DNA of 64,000 nt from Devosia sp. A16 (GTDB taxonomy: Bacteria; Pseudomonadota; Alphaproteobacteria; Rhizobiales; Devosiaceae), in NCBI RefSeq assembly GCF_001402915.1, contig NZ_CP012945.1, positions 1-64,000 of the forward strand, written 5' to 3'. The notes below the pieces were generated by a model. It had not been told where the DNA came from, ran no database searches, and saw only the letters and a list, made by a program, of their open reading frames with translations. Numbering within the stretch: the stretch's first letter is position 1; every line of letters begins with the position of its first letter. Of this stretch, positions 36,413 through 43,924 are shown one piece after another. The position numbers and the translations under genes were made by a program.

Positions 36413-37291
36413 ATGCCTCACAAACTCCAGGTGCTCACTCCCGAGCAGGCGCAGCACTTTGTCGAAAAGGGCTATGTCCTCGTCAAAGGCTGCCTCGATC
36501 CCGAGCTGGCGGCGAAATGGACGGCCGAGGCGTATGACCGGCTCGGCTATGACCCCGAAGACCGCTCCACCTGGGCCAAGGAGATCGTCTGGATGGACCG
36601 CAACCACGTTGCGGCGATCAAGGACCTGTCGCCCAAGGCCTGGGGCGCGCTGTGCGACGTCACCGGCGGCGCCGACCGGATCGATCACAAGATCATGGAG
36701 ATCGAGTCGCAGCACTTCACCACGATCAACTCCACCGAGTGGTCGGACGCCTTCATCGTCAACTTCCGTCGCGGCGCCGACAAGCCGTGGATGAAGCCCT
36801 CGCCCGAGGCCGGCGGCTGGCACAAGGATGGCAGCTTCTTCCGCCACTTCCTCGATAGCCGCGAGCAGGGTCTGCTCACCATCGTCTACTGGTCCGATGT
36901 CGGCCACAAGGGCGGCGGCACCTTCATCGCGCCCGACTCGATCAAGCACGTGGCGCGTTACCTCGCCGACCATCCTGAGGGCGTCGATCCGTCCTTCGAT
37001 TTCGGCCACTTGATCGACAAGTGCGAGGAGTTCGTCGAGGTCACCGGCGAGGTCGGCGACTTCATTATCCTCCACCCCTACATGCTGCACGCCTCGTCGA
37101 ACAACCACTCGCCCAACGTGCGCTTCATGACCAACCCGCCGGTGGTGCTGAAGGACCCGATGAACTTCAACCGCGAAGACCCGGCTGAGTTCTCGCTCAT
37201 CGAACTGGCGACGCTGCACGGGCTCGGGGTCGACCGCTACGACTTCCGCCCGACCGGCCCACGCGACGAACAGTGGCGGGTGATCGGCTAA
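36413..37291 (+). CDS. phytanoyl-CoA dioxygenase (PhyH) family protein
   Basis: This 292-residue Fe(II)/2-oxoglutarate oxygenase has the metal triad suggested by GGWHKDGSFF (His and Asp near residues 138-140) and the distal His in HPYMLHASSNNHSPNVRF near 226, with Arg binding 2-oxoglutarate. The N-terminus (LTPEQAQHFVEKGYVLVKGCL) is typical of PhyH proteins. They hydroxylate diverse small molecules; bacterial members are rarely on phytanoyl-CoA. Single gene with a bestrophin gene 69 bases downstream. A 10-base motif upstream is shared with the enolase-superfamily gene at 41462. Confidence 0.88.
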   Translation: MPHKLQVLTPEQAQHFVEKGYVLVKGCLDPELAAKWTAEAYDRLGYDPEDRSTWAKEIVWMDRNHVAAIKDLSPKAWGALCDVTGGADRIDHKIMEIESQHFTTINSTEWSDAFIVNFRRGADKPWMKPSPEAGGWHKDGSFFRHFLDSREQGLLTIVYWSDVGHKGGGTFIAPDSIKHVARYLADHPEGVDPSFDFGHLIDKCEEFVEVTGEVGDFIILHPYMLHASSNNHSPNVRFMTNPPVVLKDPMNFNREDPAEFSLIELATLHGLGVDRYDFRPTGPRDEQWRVIG

Positions 37292-37359
37292 CACCCCAGC
37301 CACAGCACCCGCCACTCCATGCCATAATAGCGGCCTCGAATCTCGGAGGCCGCAACCAG

Positions 37360-38361
37360 ATGCATGTGGGACGTTCATATCGGTTGGTCGATTTTGCCGT
37401 CTGGTCGCGGCGTGGAGCGATCTATGTGCTGATCGTCAGCTTCGTTGCAGTGGCGGCCTACAGTCTGCCACCTCTCGCCGGCTTCTCCATCCCCTGGTCG
37501 ATCGTCGCAGTGCTCGGCACCAGCGTGGCCCTGGTCGCGGGGTTTAAGAATGGCCAGGTGCTGCAGCGGAGTTCCGAGGCGCTGCAGACCTTCGCCCAGA
37601 TCGCGGCGATCAGCCGGTTGCTGGCCACGCTGAGCTGCGATTTCCTCGACAAGGACGCGGCACGCCGGGTGATCCTAAGGCATCTCTCCTGGATCACCGC
37701 TTTGCGTTACGCGCTGCGCCGGCCACTGCCCTGGGAGACGGTGAGCAAGGGCGCCAACCAGGCATTTCGCCGTCGCTACTTTCAGATCCAGGAAGACCTG
37801 ACGCCTCTGCCCGAAGCGCTGCGACCAATGTTGGGCGCAGAGGCCGACACCATTGCCGCACGGCCGCAACCCGCACTGGCGTTGCTCCAGTTGCAGGGTG
37901 AGGAAATCAACGCGCTACTCAAGCAAAGCGCCGTCCCGACGCAGGTCTATTCCGAGTTGCTGAAGTTGCTGCGTGATTGCCATGACCAGCAGGCGCGCTG
38001 CGACCGCATCAAGAACAGCCCCTATCCCCGGCAATACGCGGCGGTAAGCGCCATCTTCGTCGTGATCTTCGCAACCCTCCTGCCGTTCGGCGTGGTGCCG
38101 GCTTTTGCGGGGTTGGGCAGCACGGACGGCGTGCTGGGCACGCTGATGTTGTGGCTCAGCGTGCCGTTCAGCGTACTGATCGGCTGGATGTATTTTGCGC
38201 TCGACCTGGTCGGCGAGAGCACCTCGAACCCGTTCGAGGGCAACGCCAATGACGTGCCGATCTCACAGATCAGCCGCGACATCGAGATCGAGCTTCGGGC
38301 CCGGCTTGGCGACACGGACCTGCCCTCGCCCCTGCCGCCGGTGCATGGGATCGCGACCTAG
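37360..38361 (+). CDS. bestrophin-family anion channel
   Basis: This 333-residue protein has the bacterial bestrophin layout: an N-terminal RSYRLVDFAVWSRRGAIYVLIVSF first helix, SIPWSIVAVLGTSVALVAGFKNGQ second helix with the conserved pore-lining region, a cytoplasmic helical domain, and two more helices (VSAIFVVIFATLLPFGVVPAF and LWLSVPFSVLIGWMYFALDLVGE). NPFEGNANDVPI near the end is the family signature that follows the membrane part. These proteins form pentameric chloride or cation channels. GGAGG lies 10 bases before the chosen ATG. Its physiological role is unknown. Confidence 0.88.
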   Translation: MHVGRSYRLVDFAVWSRRGAIYVLIVSFVAVAAYSLPPLAGFSIPWSIVAVLGTSVALVAGFKNGQVLQRSSEALQTFAQIAAISRLLATLSCDFLDKDAARRVILRHLSWITALRYALRRPLPWETVSKGANQAFRRRYFQIQEDLTPLPEALRPMLGAEADTIAARPQPALALLQLQGEEINALLKQSAVPTQVYSELLKLLRDCHDQQARCDRIKNSPYPRQYAAVSAIFVVIFATLLPFGVVPAFAGLGSTDGVLGTLMLWLSVPFSVLIGWMYFALDLVGESTSNPFEGNANDVPISQISRDIEIELRARLGDTDLPSPLPPVHGIAT

Positions 38362-38403
38362 GGTGTCCGGCCCCAGATCTCGCGGGCTATGGCATCGCCT
38401 CGT

Positions 38404-38560
38404 CTTCCCTTCTGCCCTCAGGGGGAGAAGGTGGCGCGTAGCGCCGGAATACGCGTGAAGCGGTGCAACGAGCACTCGCTGAGAAACTGAACCCCTCACC
38501 CAAGTTCCGCTACGGACCTGACTGTCCTAGCTTCACTACCCTCTCCCATCAGGGGAGAGG
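38404..38560. repeat. intergenic palindromic element R6
   Basis: This copy is related to R3 and R7 (GTGGCGCGTAGCGCCGGAAT, CGCTGAGAAACTGAACCCCT, CCGCTACGGACCTGACTGTC) but has more substitutions, including an altered left palindrome (TTCTGCCCTCAGGGGGAGAA). It lies between the convergent bestrophin and ABC-F genes. Confidence 0.75.
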
Positions 38561-38570
38561 AGCGGCCGCC

Positions 38571-40193
38571 CTACCCTCTGAGACCCGGCGCTTCCTGGCC
38601 GGTGCGCGCCACATACTCGGTGTAGCCGCCGCCATAGGCGTGCACGCCTTCCGGCGTCAGCTCCAGAACGCGGTTGCTGAGCGCGGCGAGGAAGTGGCGG
38701 TCGTGCGAGACGAACAGCATCGTCCCTTCGTACTGTGACAACGCCTCGATCAGCATCTCTTTAGTCGCGATGTCCAGGTGGTTGGTAGGCTCGTCCAGCA
38801 CCAGGAAATTCGGCGAGTCGAACAAGAGCTTGGCCATCACCAGCCGGGCCTTCTCACCGCCCGACAGCACCCGGCATTTCTTCTCGATCTCGTCGCCGGA
38901 AAAGCCGAAGCAGCCGGCCAGGGCCCTGAGCGCCGCCTGCCCGGCCTGAGGAAAACTGTCCTCGAGCGACTGGAACACCGTGCGGTCGCCATCGAGCAGG
39001 TCCATGGCGTGCTGGGCGAAATAGCCGAGCTTGACGCTGGGGCCGACATTGATCGAGCCGCTGTCGGGTTCGGTACTGCCAGCCACCAGTTTCAGCAGCG
39101 TCGACTTGCCGGCGCCGTTGACGCCCATGATGCACCAGCGCTCCTTGCGCCGGACATGGAAATCCAGCCCTTCATAGATCGAGCGGCTGCCATAGGCTTT
39201 GTCGACGCCCTTTAGCAGCACTACGTCCTCGCCCGAGCGCGCCGGCGGGCGGAATTCGAACTGCACCGTCTGGCGGCGCTTGGGCGGCTCGACCTTGTCG
39301 ATCTTGTCGAGCTTCTTGACCCGGCTCTGCACCTGCGCCGCGTGACTGGCGCGCGCCTTGAAGCGCTCGATGAAGGCGATCTCCTTGGCGAGCATCGCCT
39401 GCTGGCGCTCGAACTGCGCCTGCATCTGCTTGTCCGACAGCGCCCGCTGCTGCTGGTAGAATTCGTAATCGCCCGAATAGGCGGTCAGTGAGCCGCCATC
39501 GATCTCGACGATCTTGTTGACCACGCGGTTCATGAAGGCGCGATCGTGCGAGGTCATCAGCACCCCGCCCTCGTAGCGCTTCAGAAAATCCTCCAGCCAG
39601 ATCAGGCTCTCGATGTCGAGGTGGTTGGAGGGCTCGTCGAGCAACAGCGCGTCGGGCCGCATCAGCAGGATCTTGCCGAGCGCCACGCGCATCTTCCAGC
39701 CCCCCGACAGCGCGCCGACGTCACCGTCCATCATCTCCTGGCTGAAGCCGAGGCCATCAAGCACTTCGCGCGCCCGGGCATCGAGACTGTAGCCGTCGAG
39801 CTCCTGGAACTGGCCCTGCACCTCGCCATAGCGGGTGATGATCTCGTCCATCTCGTCGGCGCGATCGGGGTCGGCCATCGCCGCCTCGAGCTCGCTCATC
39901 TCGGCGATCAGCGCGCCGGCGGGCCCTGCCCCCTCCATCACCTCGGCGACGGCGCTGCGGCCGGCCATGTCGCCCACGTCCTGGCTGAAATAGCCGATGG
40001 TGACGCCGCGATCGACCGCCACCTGCCCCTCGTCGGGCTGCTCCTCGCCGGTGATCATCCGGAACAGCGTCGTCTTGCCGGCGCCGTTGGGGCCGACCAG
40101 CCCGATCTTCTCGCCGCGCTGCAAGGCGGCGGAGGCTTCGATGAAGACGATCTGCTTGCCGTTCTGCTTGGAAGTGTTTTCGAGGCGGATCAT
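38571..40193 (-). CDS. ABC-F family ATPase (ribosome-associated, Uup/YbiT/YheS type)
   Basis: This 540-residue protein has two ATPase domains and no membrane segments. The first has Walker A GPNGAGKTT, signature LSGGWKMRV and Walker B LLLDEPSNHLD; the second has GVNGAGKST, LSGGEKARL and LVLDEPTNHLD. The linker between them (about residues 240-320, YEFYQQQRALSDKQMQAQFE) is the P-site tRNA-interaction motif region. ABC-F proteins act on ribosomes to relieve stalls or antibiotic blocks. The Met at 40193 (MIRLENTSKQ) starts the first domain directly; an upstream in-frame extension is Pro/Ala-rich and probably not translated. Confidence 0.92.
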   Translation of the reverse strand: MIRLENTSKQNGKQIVFIEASAALQRGEKIGLVGPNGAGKTTLFRMITGEEQPDEGQVAVDRGVTIGYFSQDVGDMAGRSAVAEVMEGAGPAGALIAEMSELEAAMADPDRADEMDEIITRYGEVQGQFQELDGYSLDARAREVLDGLGFSQEMMDGDVGALSGGWKMRVALGKILLMRPDALLLDEPSNHLDIESLIWLEDFLKRYEGGVLMTSHDRAFMNRVVNKIVEIDGGSLTAYSGDYEFYQQQRALSDKQMQAQFERQQAMLAKEIAFIERFKARASHAAQVQSRVKKLDKIDKVEPPKRRQTVQFEFRPPARSGEDVVLLKGVDKAYGSRSIYEGLDFHVRRKERWCIMGVNGAGKSTLLKLVAGSTEPDSGSINVGPSVKLGYFAQHAMDLLDGDRTVFQSLEDSFPQAGQAALRALAGCFGFSGDEIEKKCRVLSGGEKARLVMAKLLFDSPNFLVLDEPTNHLDIATKEMLIEALSQYEGTMLFVSHDRHFLAALSNRVLELTPEGVHAYGGGYTEYVARTGQEAPGLRG

Positions 40194-40336
40194 GCGGTTA
40201 CGAGGCCCTGCTGAAGTGTCGGGCCTTTGCTGACTGGTCGCGGCCGCGGGTTCCTGGGTGGCGTAAAGCATCCGTAAGGCCGCAGCGCAAGCGCGGTAGC
40301 GTCACAGGTGCCCTGCACTCTCCACAGCACGAGGGG

Positions 40337-40365
40337 TTTACATTATTTGCACAACCGCGTAATTA
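40337..40365 (+). promoter_or_regulatory. predicted promoter giving a leaderless ArsR-type mRNA
   Basis: TTTACA (40337-40342) and TAATTA (40360-40365) are 17 bases apart. The expected start point, about seven bases further, coincides with the ATG at 40373 (or 40369). No ribosome site precedes the gene, consistent with a leaderless transcript. Confidence 0.5.
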
Positions 40366-40372
40366 CTCATGC

Positions 40373-40735
40373 ATGCAAACACAAGACGCGCTCACCGCCA
40401 CCTTTGCCGCCCTTGCCGACCCCACCCGTCGCGCCTTGCTGGCGCGCCTGACTGAGGGCCCCGCCACAGTGAACGAGCTGGCCGAGCCGTTCGAGCTGAG
40501 CCTGCCCACCGTGTCGCGACACCTCAAGGTGCTCGAACAGGCCGGGCTGATCAGCAAGCAGCGCGCGGCGCAATCGCGGCCCTGCACGCTGGAGATCGCC
40601 CCGCTGGTCGAGGCGGACGCCTGGATGGCGCAGTACCGCGAGTTCTTCACCAGCCGTTTCGACCGGCTCGACACGCAGCTCAAGGCCATGATGTCCGCTC
40701 GCGCCGACGTCGCAAAACCCAGCGGAGACCAGTGA
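40373..40735 (+). CDS. ArsR-family winged-helix regulator
   Basis: This 120-residue protein has the ArsR winged helix (ALADPTRRALLARLTEGPATVNELAEPFELSLPTVSRHLKVLEQAGLI at about residues 13-61). It lacks the cysteine pairs of metal sensors, so it probably belongs to the subgroup paired with SRPBCC proteins. The downstream SRPBCC gene starts one base after the stop. In this common two-gene arrangement the regulator controls its own operon. There is no ribosome-binding site; the predicted promoter suggests leaderless translation. Confidence 0.92.
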   Translation: MQTQDALTATFAALADPTRRALLARLTEGPATVNELAEPFELSLPTVSRHLKVLEQAGLISKQRAAQSRPCTLEIAPLVEADAWMAQYREFFTSRFDRLDTQLKAMMSARADVAKPSGDQ

Positions 40736-40736
40736 C

Positions 40737-41240
40737 ATGCCCGCCACCTATGCCCTCGATCGTGGAATAGCCTTGCAGCGCACCTTCGCGGCGCCGGCCA
40801 GCGTGGTGTTCGACGCCTGGACCGATCCGGCCTATCTCGACTGGTACTTCAACCCTGACCAGCACACCGATCAAGCCGCGACGGTCGACCTTCGGGTCGG
40901 TGGGCAATGGCGGCAGGAAATGGTGGAGACGCCCGAAAAGCGCTACTTCACCGGCGGCGTCTATCGCGAGATCGTGCCGGGCCGGAAGCTGGTGTTCTAC
41001 TGGGGCGCCGTCGGTGGCTGGCCGGCGCTCGACCTCGACAAACTGGACGAAAGCCCGCTGGTCACCATCCGCCTGACGCCGTTCGGCGCGCAGACGGTGA
41101 TGGATTTCGAGGTGAAGTTCCCCGACCAGTACACTCCCGAGCAGGTCGACTGGTGGATGAACTGCGGCATGGTCGCCGGCTGGAACATGACCATCGACCG
41201 GCTGGTCGCGGTGTATGAGGGGAAGCGGCTGGCGGGGTGA
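40737..41240 (+). CDS. SRPBCC/AHSA1-domain protein
   Basis: This 167-residue protein has the START-like AHSA1 fold: it begins RTFAAPASVVFDAWTDPAYLDWYF, has VDLRVGGQWRQEM and YREIVPGRKLVFYWG in the middle, and ends in the long C-terminal helix WWMNCGMVAGWNMTIDRLVAVYE. The fold holds a hydrophobic cavity for an unknown ligand. It is encoded immediately after the ArsR regulator, with a GGAG site inside the upstream gene, so they are cotranslated. The family has no single function. Confidence 0.9.
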   Translation: MPATYALDRGIALQRTFAAPASVVFDAWTDPAYLDWYFNPDQHTDQAATVDLRVGGQWRQEMVETPEKRYFTGGVYREIVPGRKLVFYWGAVGGWPALDLDKLDESPLVTIRLTPFGAQTVMDFEVKFPDQYTPEQVDWWMNCGMVAGWNMTIDRLVAVYEGKRLAG

Positions 41241-41280
41241 AGCGGAGCGGCGGCCACCGCGAGCGCAAGCCTCGGCCCCC

Positions 41281-41438
41281 TTCCCTTCTCCCCTCAGGGG
41301 AGAAGGTGGCGCGAAGCGCCGGTTGAGGGGTGAAGTGGCGCCTTACGCGCTCCCCGAGAAACTGAACCCCTCACCCCAGTTACGCTACGGACCTTCGGTC
41401 CTAGCTGCACTACCCTCTCCCCTCGAGGGGAGAGGGGG
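41281..41438. repeat. intergenic palindromic element R7
   Basis: This is a close copy of R3, with left palindrome CTTCTCCCCTCAGGGGAGAA, GTGGCGCGAAGCGCCGGTTG, ACGCTACGGACCTTCGGTCC and right palindrome CCTCTCCCCTCGAGGGGAGA. It lies between convergent genes. The ACGGACC-GGTCC stem differs in its loop from R3, a compensated change that suggests folding matters. Confidence 0.8.
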
Positions 41439-41461
41439 CGCAGGCGGCCAGCCTCGTCAAC

Positions 41462-42667
41462 CTAGTCGAAGAAGCCCTCGTCGCCTTCCTCGAGGTACTT
41501 CTTGGCTTCCTTGGCGATCAGGTTGACGCCGAGGCCCGGACGGTCCGGCACGTCGATGAGGCCGCCCTTCACCGGCATGCCCTCAAAACCCTCGGTGATG
41601 TCGTACCAGAACGGCTCGAACCGGGCCGGGTACTCGAAGGCGATCAGGTTGTCCGGCATGGTGGCGCAGACCTGGATCAGGGCGGCGAGCCCGAGGATGC
41701 CGTTGGCGGTGCCGTGTGGTGCAATGGCGATGCCGTGCAGGTCCGCATGCTCGGCCACCCACTTGATCTCGGCCAGGCCGCCGATATCGCAGGGGTCGGG
41801 GCCGATGACGTTCACCGCATGGCTTTCGATCAGCTGCTTGTAGTGCTGGCGCAGGTAGATCTGCTCGCCGGTATGGATCGGCGTCGTGGTGTGGTGCGTC
41901 ACATCCTTGTAGACGTCAGGATTGACGTAGGGCGAGTAGTCGCCGGTCACCGTGTCCTCGATCCACAAGAGGTGCAGGTGCTCCACTGCCTTGGCGAGGC
42001 GCAGCGCGTCGAGCGGCATGAAGCCCGGGCCGGCGTCGACCGCGGTGTTGTAGCCCTTGCCCAGCGTCTCGCGGGCCGAGGTGATGCAGGCGACCAGGTG
42101 GTCGAACCCTTCCTTGGTCATCGTCCCCTTGTGCGGATACGGGAACGGCGCATCTTCCTGCACTTCGCCGTAGAAGAAATCCGGGAAGTCGCGCACCATC
42201 GAGGAGTGGTAGGCGCTCGGCAGCTTGAACAGGGTGAACTCGCCCTTCAGCGATTTGCCGTATTCGGCCCAGCGCTTGTAGCCCTCAGGCGTGTGTTCGG
42301 CGCCGCCCGGCACTTCGGCCTGGTAGAGCGTGCGATAGGTGCGAACCTGATCGCGCACCTTGCCCCCGAGCAGCCGATAGACCGGCGCGTTCAGCGCCTT
42401 GCCGGCAATGTCCCACAGCGCATGTTCGATGGCCGAGACCGCCGAGCCGAACGGCTTGAAGCCGCCGCGCACCCGGATGCGACGCATGACGCGCTCGACG
42501 TCGCGCGGATCCTGGCCGACGATCCAGTCCTTGAGCTGCAGCACCTGTGGCTTCACGTAGGGTTTTGGAGTCTCGATCTGGCTCCAGCCGGTGATGCCTT
42601 CATCGGTGGTGATGCGGATCACCGGGCTATTGGCGATGATCGCGCATTTCAGGTCTGTAATCTTCAA
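41462..42667 (-). CDS. mandelate racemase/muconate lactonising enzyme family protein (enolase superfamily sugar-acid dehydratase-like)
   Basis: This 401-residue enzyme has the N-terminal capping domain (ITDLKCAIIANSPVIRITTDEG) and a TIM barrel. Acidic metal ligands are suggested in YNTAVDAGPGF, LLWIEDTVTGD and HTGEQIY. The catalytic His region IAPHGTANGILGLAA and PDPCDIGGLAEIKWVAE resemble RspA/mannonate dehydratase-type members. The substrate is probably a sugar acid, unassigned. The start is TTG at 42667, chosen because GAGGAG lies eight bases upstream. A CTACCATACC site about 20 bases above is shared with the PhyH gene. Confidence 0.88.
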   Translation of the reverse strand: MKITDLKCAIIANSPVIRITTDEGITGWSQIETPKPYVKPQVLQLKDWIVGQDPRDVERVMRRIRVRGGFKPFGSAVSAIEHALWDIAGKALNAPVYRLLGGKVRDQVRTYRTLYQAEVPGGAEHTPEGYKRWAEYGKSLKGEFTLFKLPSAYHSSMVRDFPDFFYGEVQEDAPFPYPHKGTMTKEGFDHLVACITSARETLGKGYNTAVDAGPGFMPLDALRLAKAVEHLHLLWIEDTVTGDYSPYVNPDVYKDVTHHTTTPIHTGEQIYLRQHYKQLIESHAVNVIGPDPCDIGGLAEIKWVAEHADLHGIAIAPHGTANGILGLAALIQVCATMPDNLIAFEYPARFEPFWYDITEGFEGMPVKGGLIDVPDRPGLGVNLIAKEAKKYLEEGDEGFFD

Positions 42668-42686
42668 CGGGAAGCTCCTCAAATCC

Positions 42687-42696
42687 CTACCATACC
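42687..42696. promoter_or_regulatory. CTACCATACC motif upstream of the enolase-superfamily gene
   Basis: This is the same 10 bases as at 36361-36370, within CTACCATACCAGTCTGGCAG, which is loosely symmetric (CCAG-CTGG). It overlaps the region where the minus-strand promoter should be. GntR-type regulators bind comparable sites, but none is encoded nearby. Confidence 0.3.
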
Positions 42697-42804
42697 AGTC
42701 TGGCAGCTATGCCGCATTCCGGGACGGATTTGAATGCTCCTAATGGGGAATTCGGCAGTGATCGGCGACAAAGTTGGGGCTTGTGGGCAATCCGTCACGC
42801 CGCA

Positions 42805-43668
42805 CTATCGGATTGCTCCCTTCGCATCGAACTCGAACATCCGTCCGTGAAACTCCATCAGGCGACCGGCGAGGTAGAGCTGATAGTTCACGTTGTGGTC
42901 CGGGACGGCGATGCGCACGCGCCGGGCTCCAAGGATCAGTTCGAGATGCCGCGCCCCCAGCATGTCCCGCGCGTTGGTGGCGTGAATGCACAGCACCTCC
43001 TGCGGCGCCTGCCGATTGCAGGCGCAGATCGGATCGAACGTCTGGAACGGCTCGCCTTGCAGTAACCGGTGGATCGGCCAGGCGAAGACCGGCCCGACGG
43101 CAATCGATCGGTGCACCCCGGCCAGCAGCCCGATCCGCACGGCCGGCAGGCCGCCGCTGCTGGTGCCATAGAAGTAGATCTTCCGGTACGACGCAGCATC
43201 CGTATCGGCCATTACCCGCCGCTGCAGCTGCAGCAGGTCGTCCGCATAGCCGGCAATCCCGCGGGTATAGTGCGAGCCGCGCCGGTCGCACAGGATCGCG
43301 ACGTCGAACAGCGTGGCCGGCAGGTATTGCAGGAACAGCGACCACGCCATGTTGGGCCGCTGCGACCTGCCGCACAAGGCGATGATCAGCGACTTCTGGG
43401 CGGGCGGCCCCTCGCCGCGGAACAGCACCACATCGGGGCCGATCTCCTCGCGCGTGAACGTCCGCGCCGGCGCCTTGCGCAACTCCCTGAGGATGTAGGA
43501 GGTGCGACAGGCCTCGCCGGCATGGCCGGCCAATGCGTCGAACTGCGCCAACCGGCGCTGCAGTTCCAGCGGCGTCAGCAGATCCTCGAGCCTAAAGACC
43601 GCCTGCCGCGCCAGCGCCAGCGAAGGCGCCCCGCGCAGGTCGTCGATGATGTGCTCGACCTCAGCCAG
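42805..43668 (-). CDS. alpha/beta hydrolase-like protein of the P450-ACP operon
   Basis: The coding frame of about 287 residues has a hydrolase core: SLIIALCGRSQRPNM, VAILCDRRGSHYT, the nucleophile elbow YFYGTSSGGLPAVR (Ser in GTSSG) and a possible catalytic His in VPDHNVNYQLY near the end. It may be a thioesterase or acyltransferase acting on the neighbouring carrier protein (inference). The start is unclear. Coding-like sequence runs up to 43677 with no ATG or GTG; CTG at 43668 and TTG at 43551 are the only candidates. The upstream ACP stop lies inside this stretch. If the AAAA at 43671-43674 were AAA, ACP and hydrolase would be one fused protein. Confidence 0.65.
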   Translation of the reverse strand: MAEVEHIIDDLRGAPSLALARQAVFRLEDLLTPLELQRRLAQFDALAGHAGEACRTSYILRELRKAPARTFTREEIGPDVVLFRGEGPPAQKSLIIALCGRSQRPNMAWSLFLQYLPATLFDVAILCDRRGSHYTRGIAGYADDLLQLQRRVMADTDAASYRKIYFYGTSSGGLPAVRIGLLAGVHRSIAVGPVFAWPIHRLLQGEPFQTFDPICACNRQAPQEVLCIHATNARDMLGARHLELILGARRVRIAVPDHNVNYQLYLAGRLMEFHGRMFEFDAKGAIR

Positions 43669-43924
43669 TTTTCGCCATCACGGTCCTGACCACATCCGAT
43701 AGCCGCTTCGCCGCGGCCAGGTCCGCCGTATCGAGCGCGGCGCCCGTCTGCTTCTCGATTTCGACGCTCCATTCCACGAGGTCGAGGCTGTCGAGTTCGA
43801 GTTCAGCCAGTTCCAGATCGCCATCGGCGGCCTGCAACCGCTCCGAGACGGCGGGATTGTTGAACGACCTCGCGGTGTGGTGCAGCGCCTCAACGATCAG
43901 GCGTCGCGCTTCAGCTTCCATCAT
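43661..43924 (-). CDS. acyl carrier protein
   Basis: This 87-residue protein has a phosphopantetheine attachment motif ELDSLDLVEWSVEIE (Ser near residue 42), acidic character and three-helix spacing typical of ACPs. It is not the housekeeping AcpP, whose usual motif is DSLDTVELV. The first ATG overlaps the P450-like stop (ATGA), with a second ATG directly after. Its position between a P450-like gene and a hydrolase suggests it carries the substrate of both. It would need a 4'-phosphopantetheinyl transferase from elsewhere. Confidence 0.85.
   Translation of the reverse strand: MMEAEARRLIVEALHHTARSFNNPAVSERLQAADGDLELAELELDSLDLVEWSVEIEKQTGAALDTADLAAAKRLSDVVRTVMAKTG

Noticed and set aside
19080-41438. 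Repeated GGGGAGAAGG arms considered as CRISPR or phage attachment sites
   Set aside because: Copies are scattered, not in a regular array, with no spacers, cas genes or integrase.
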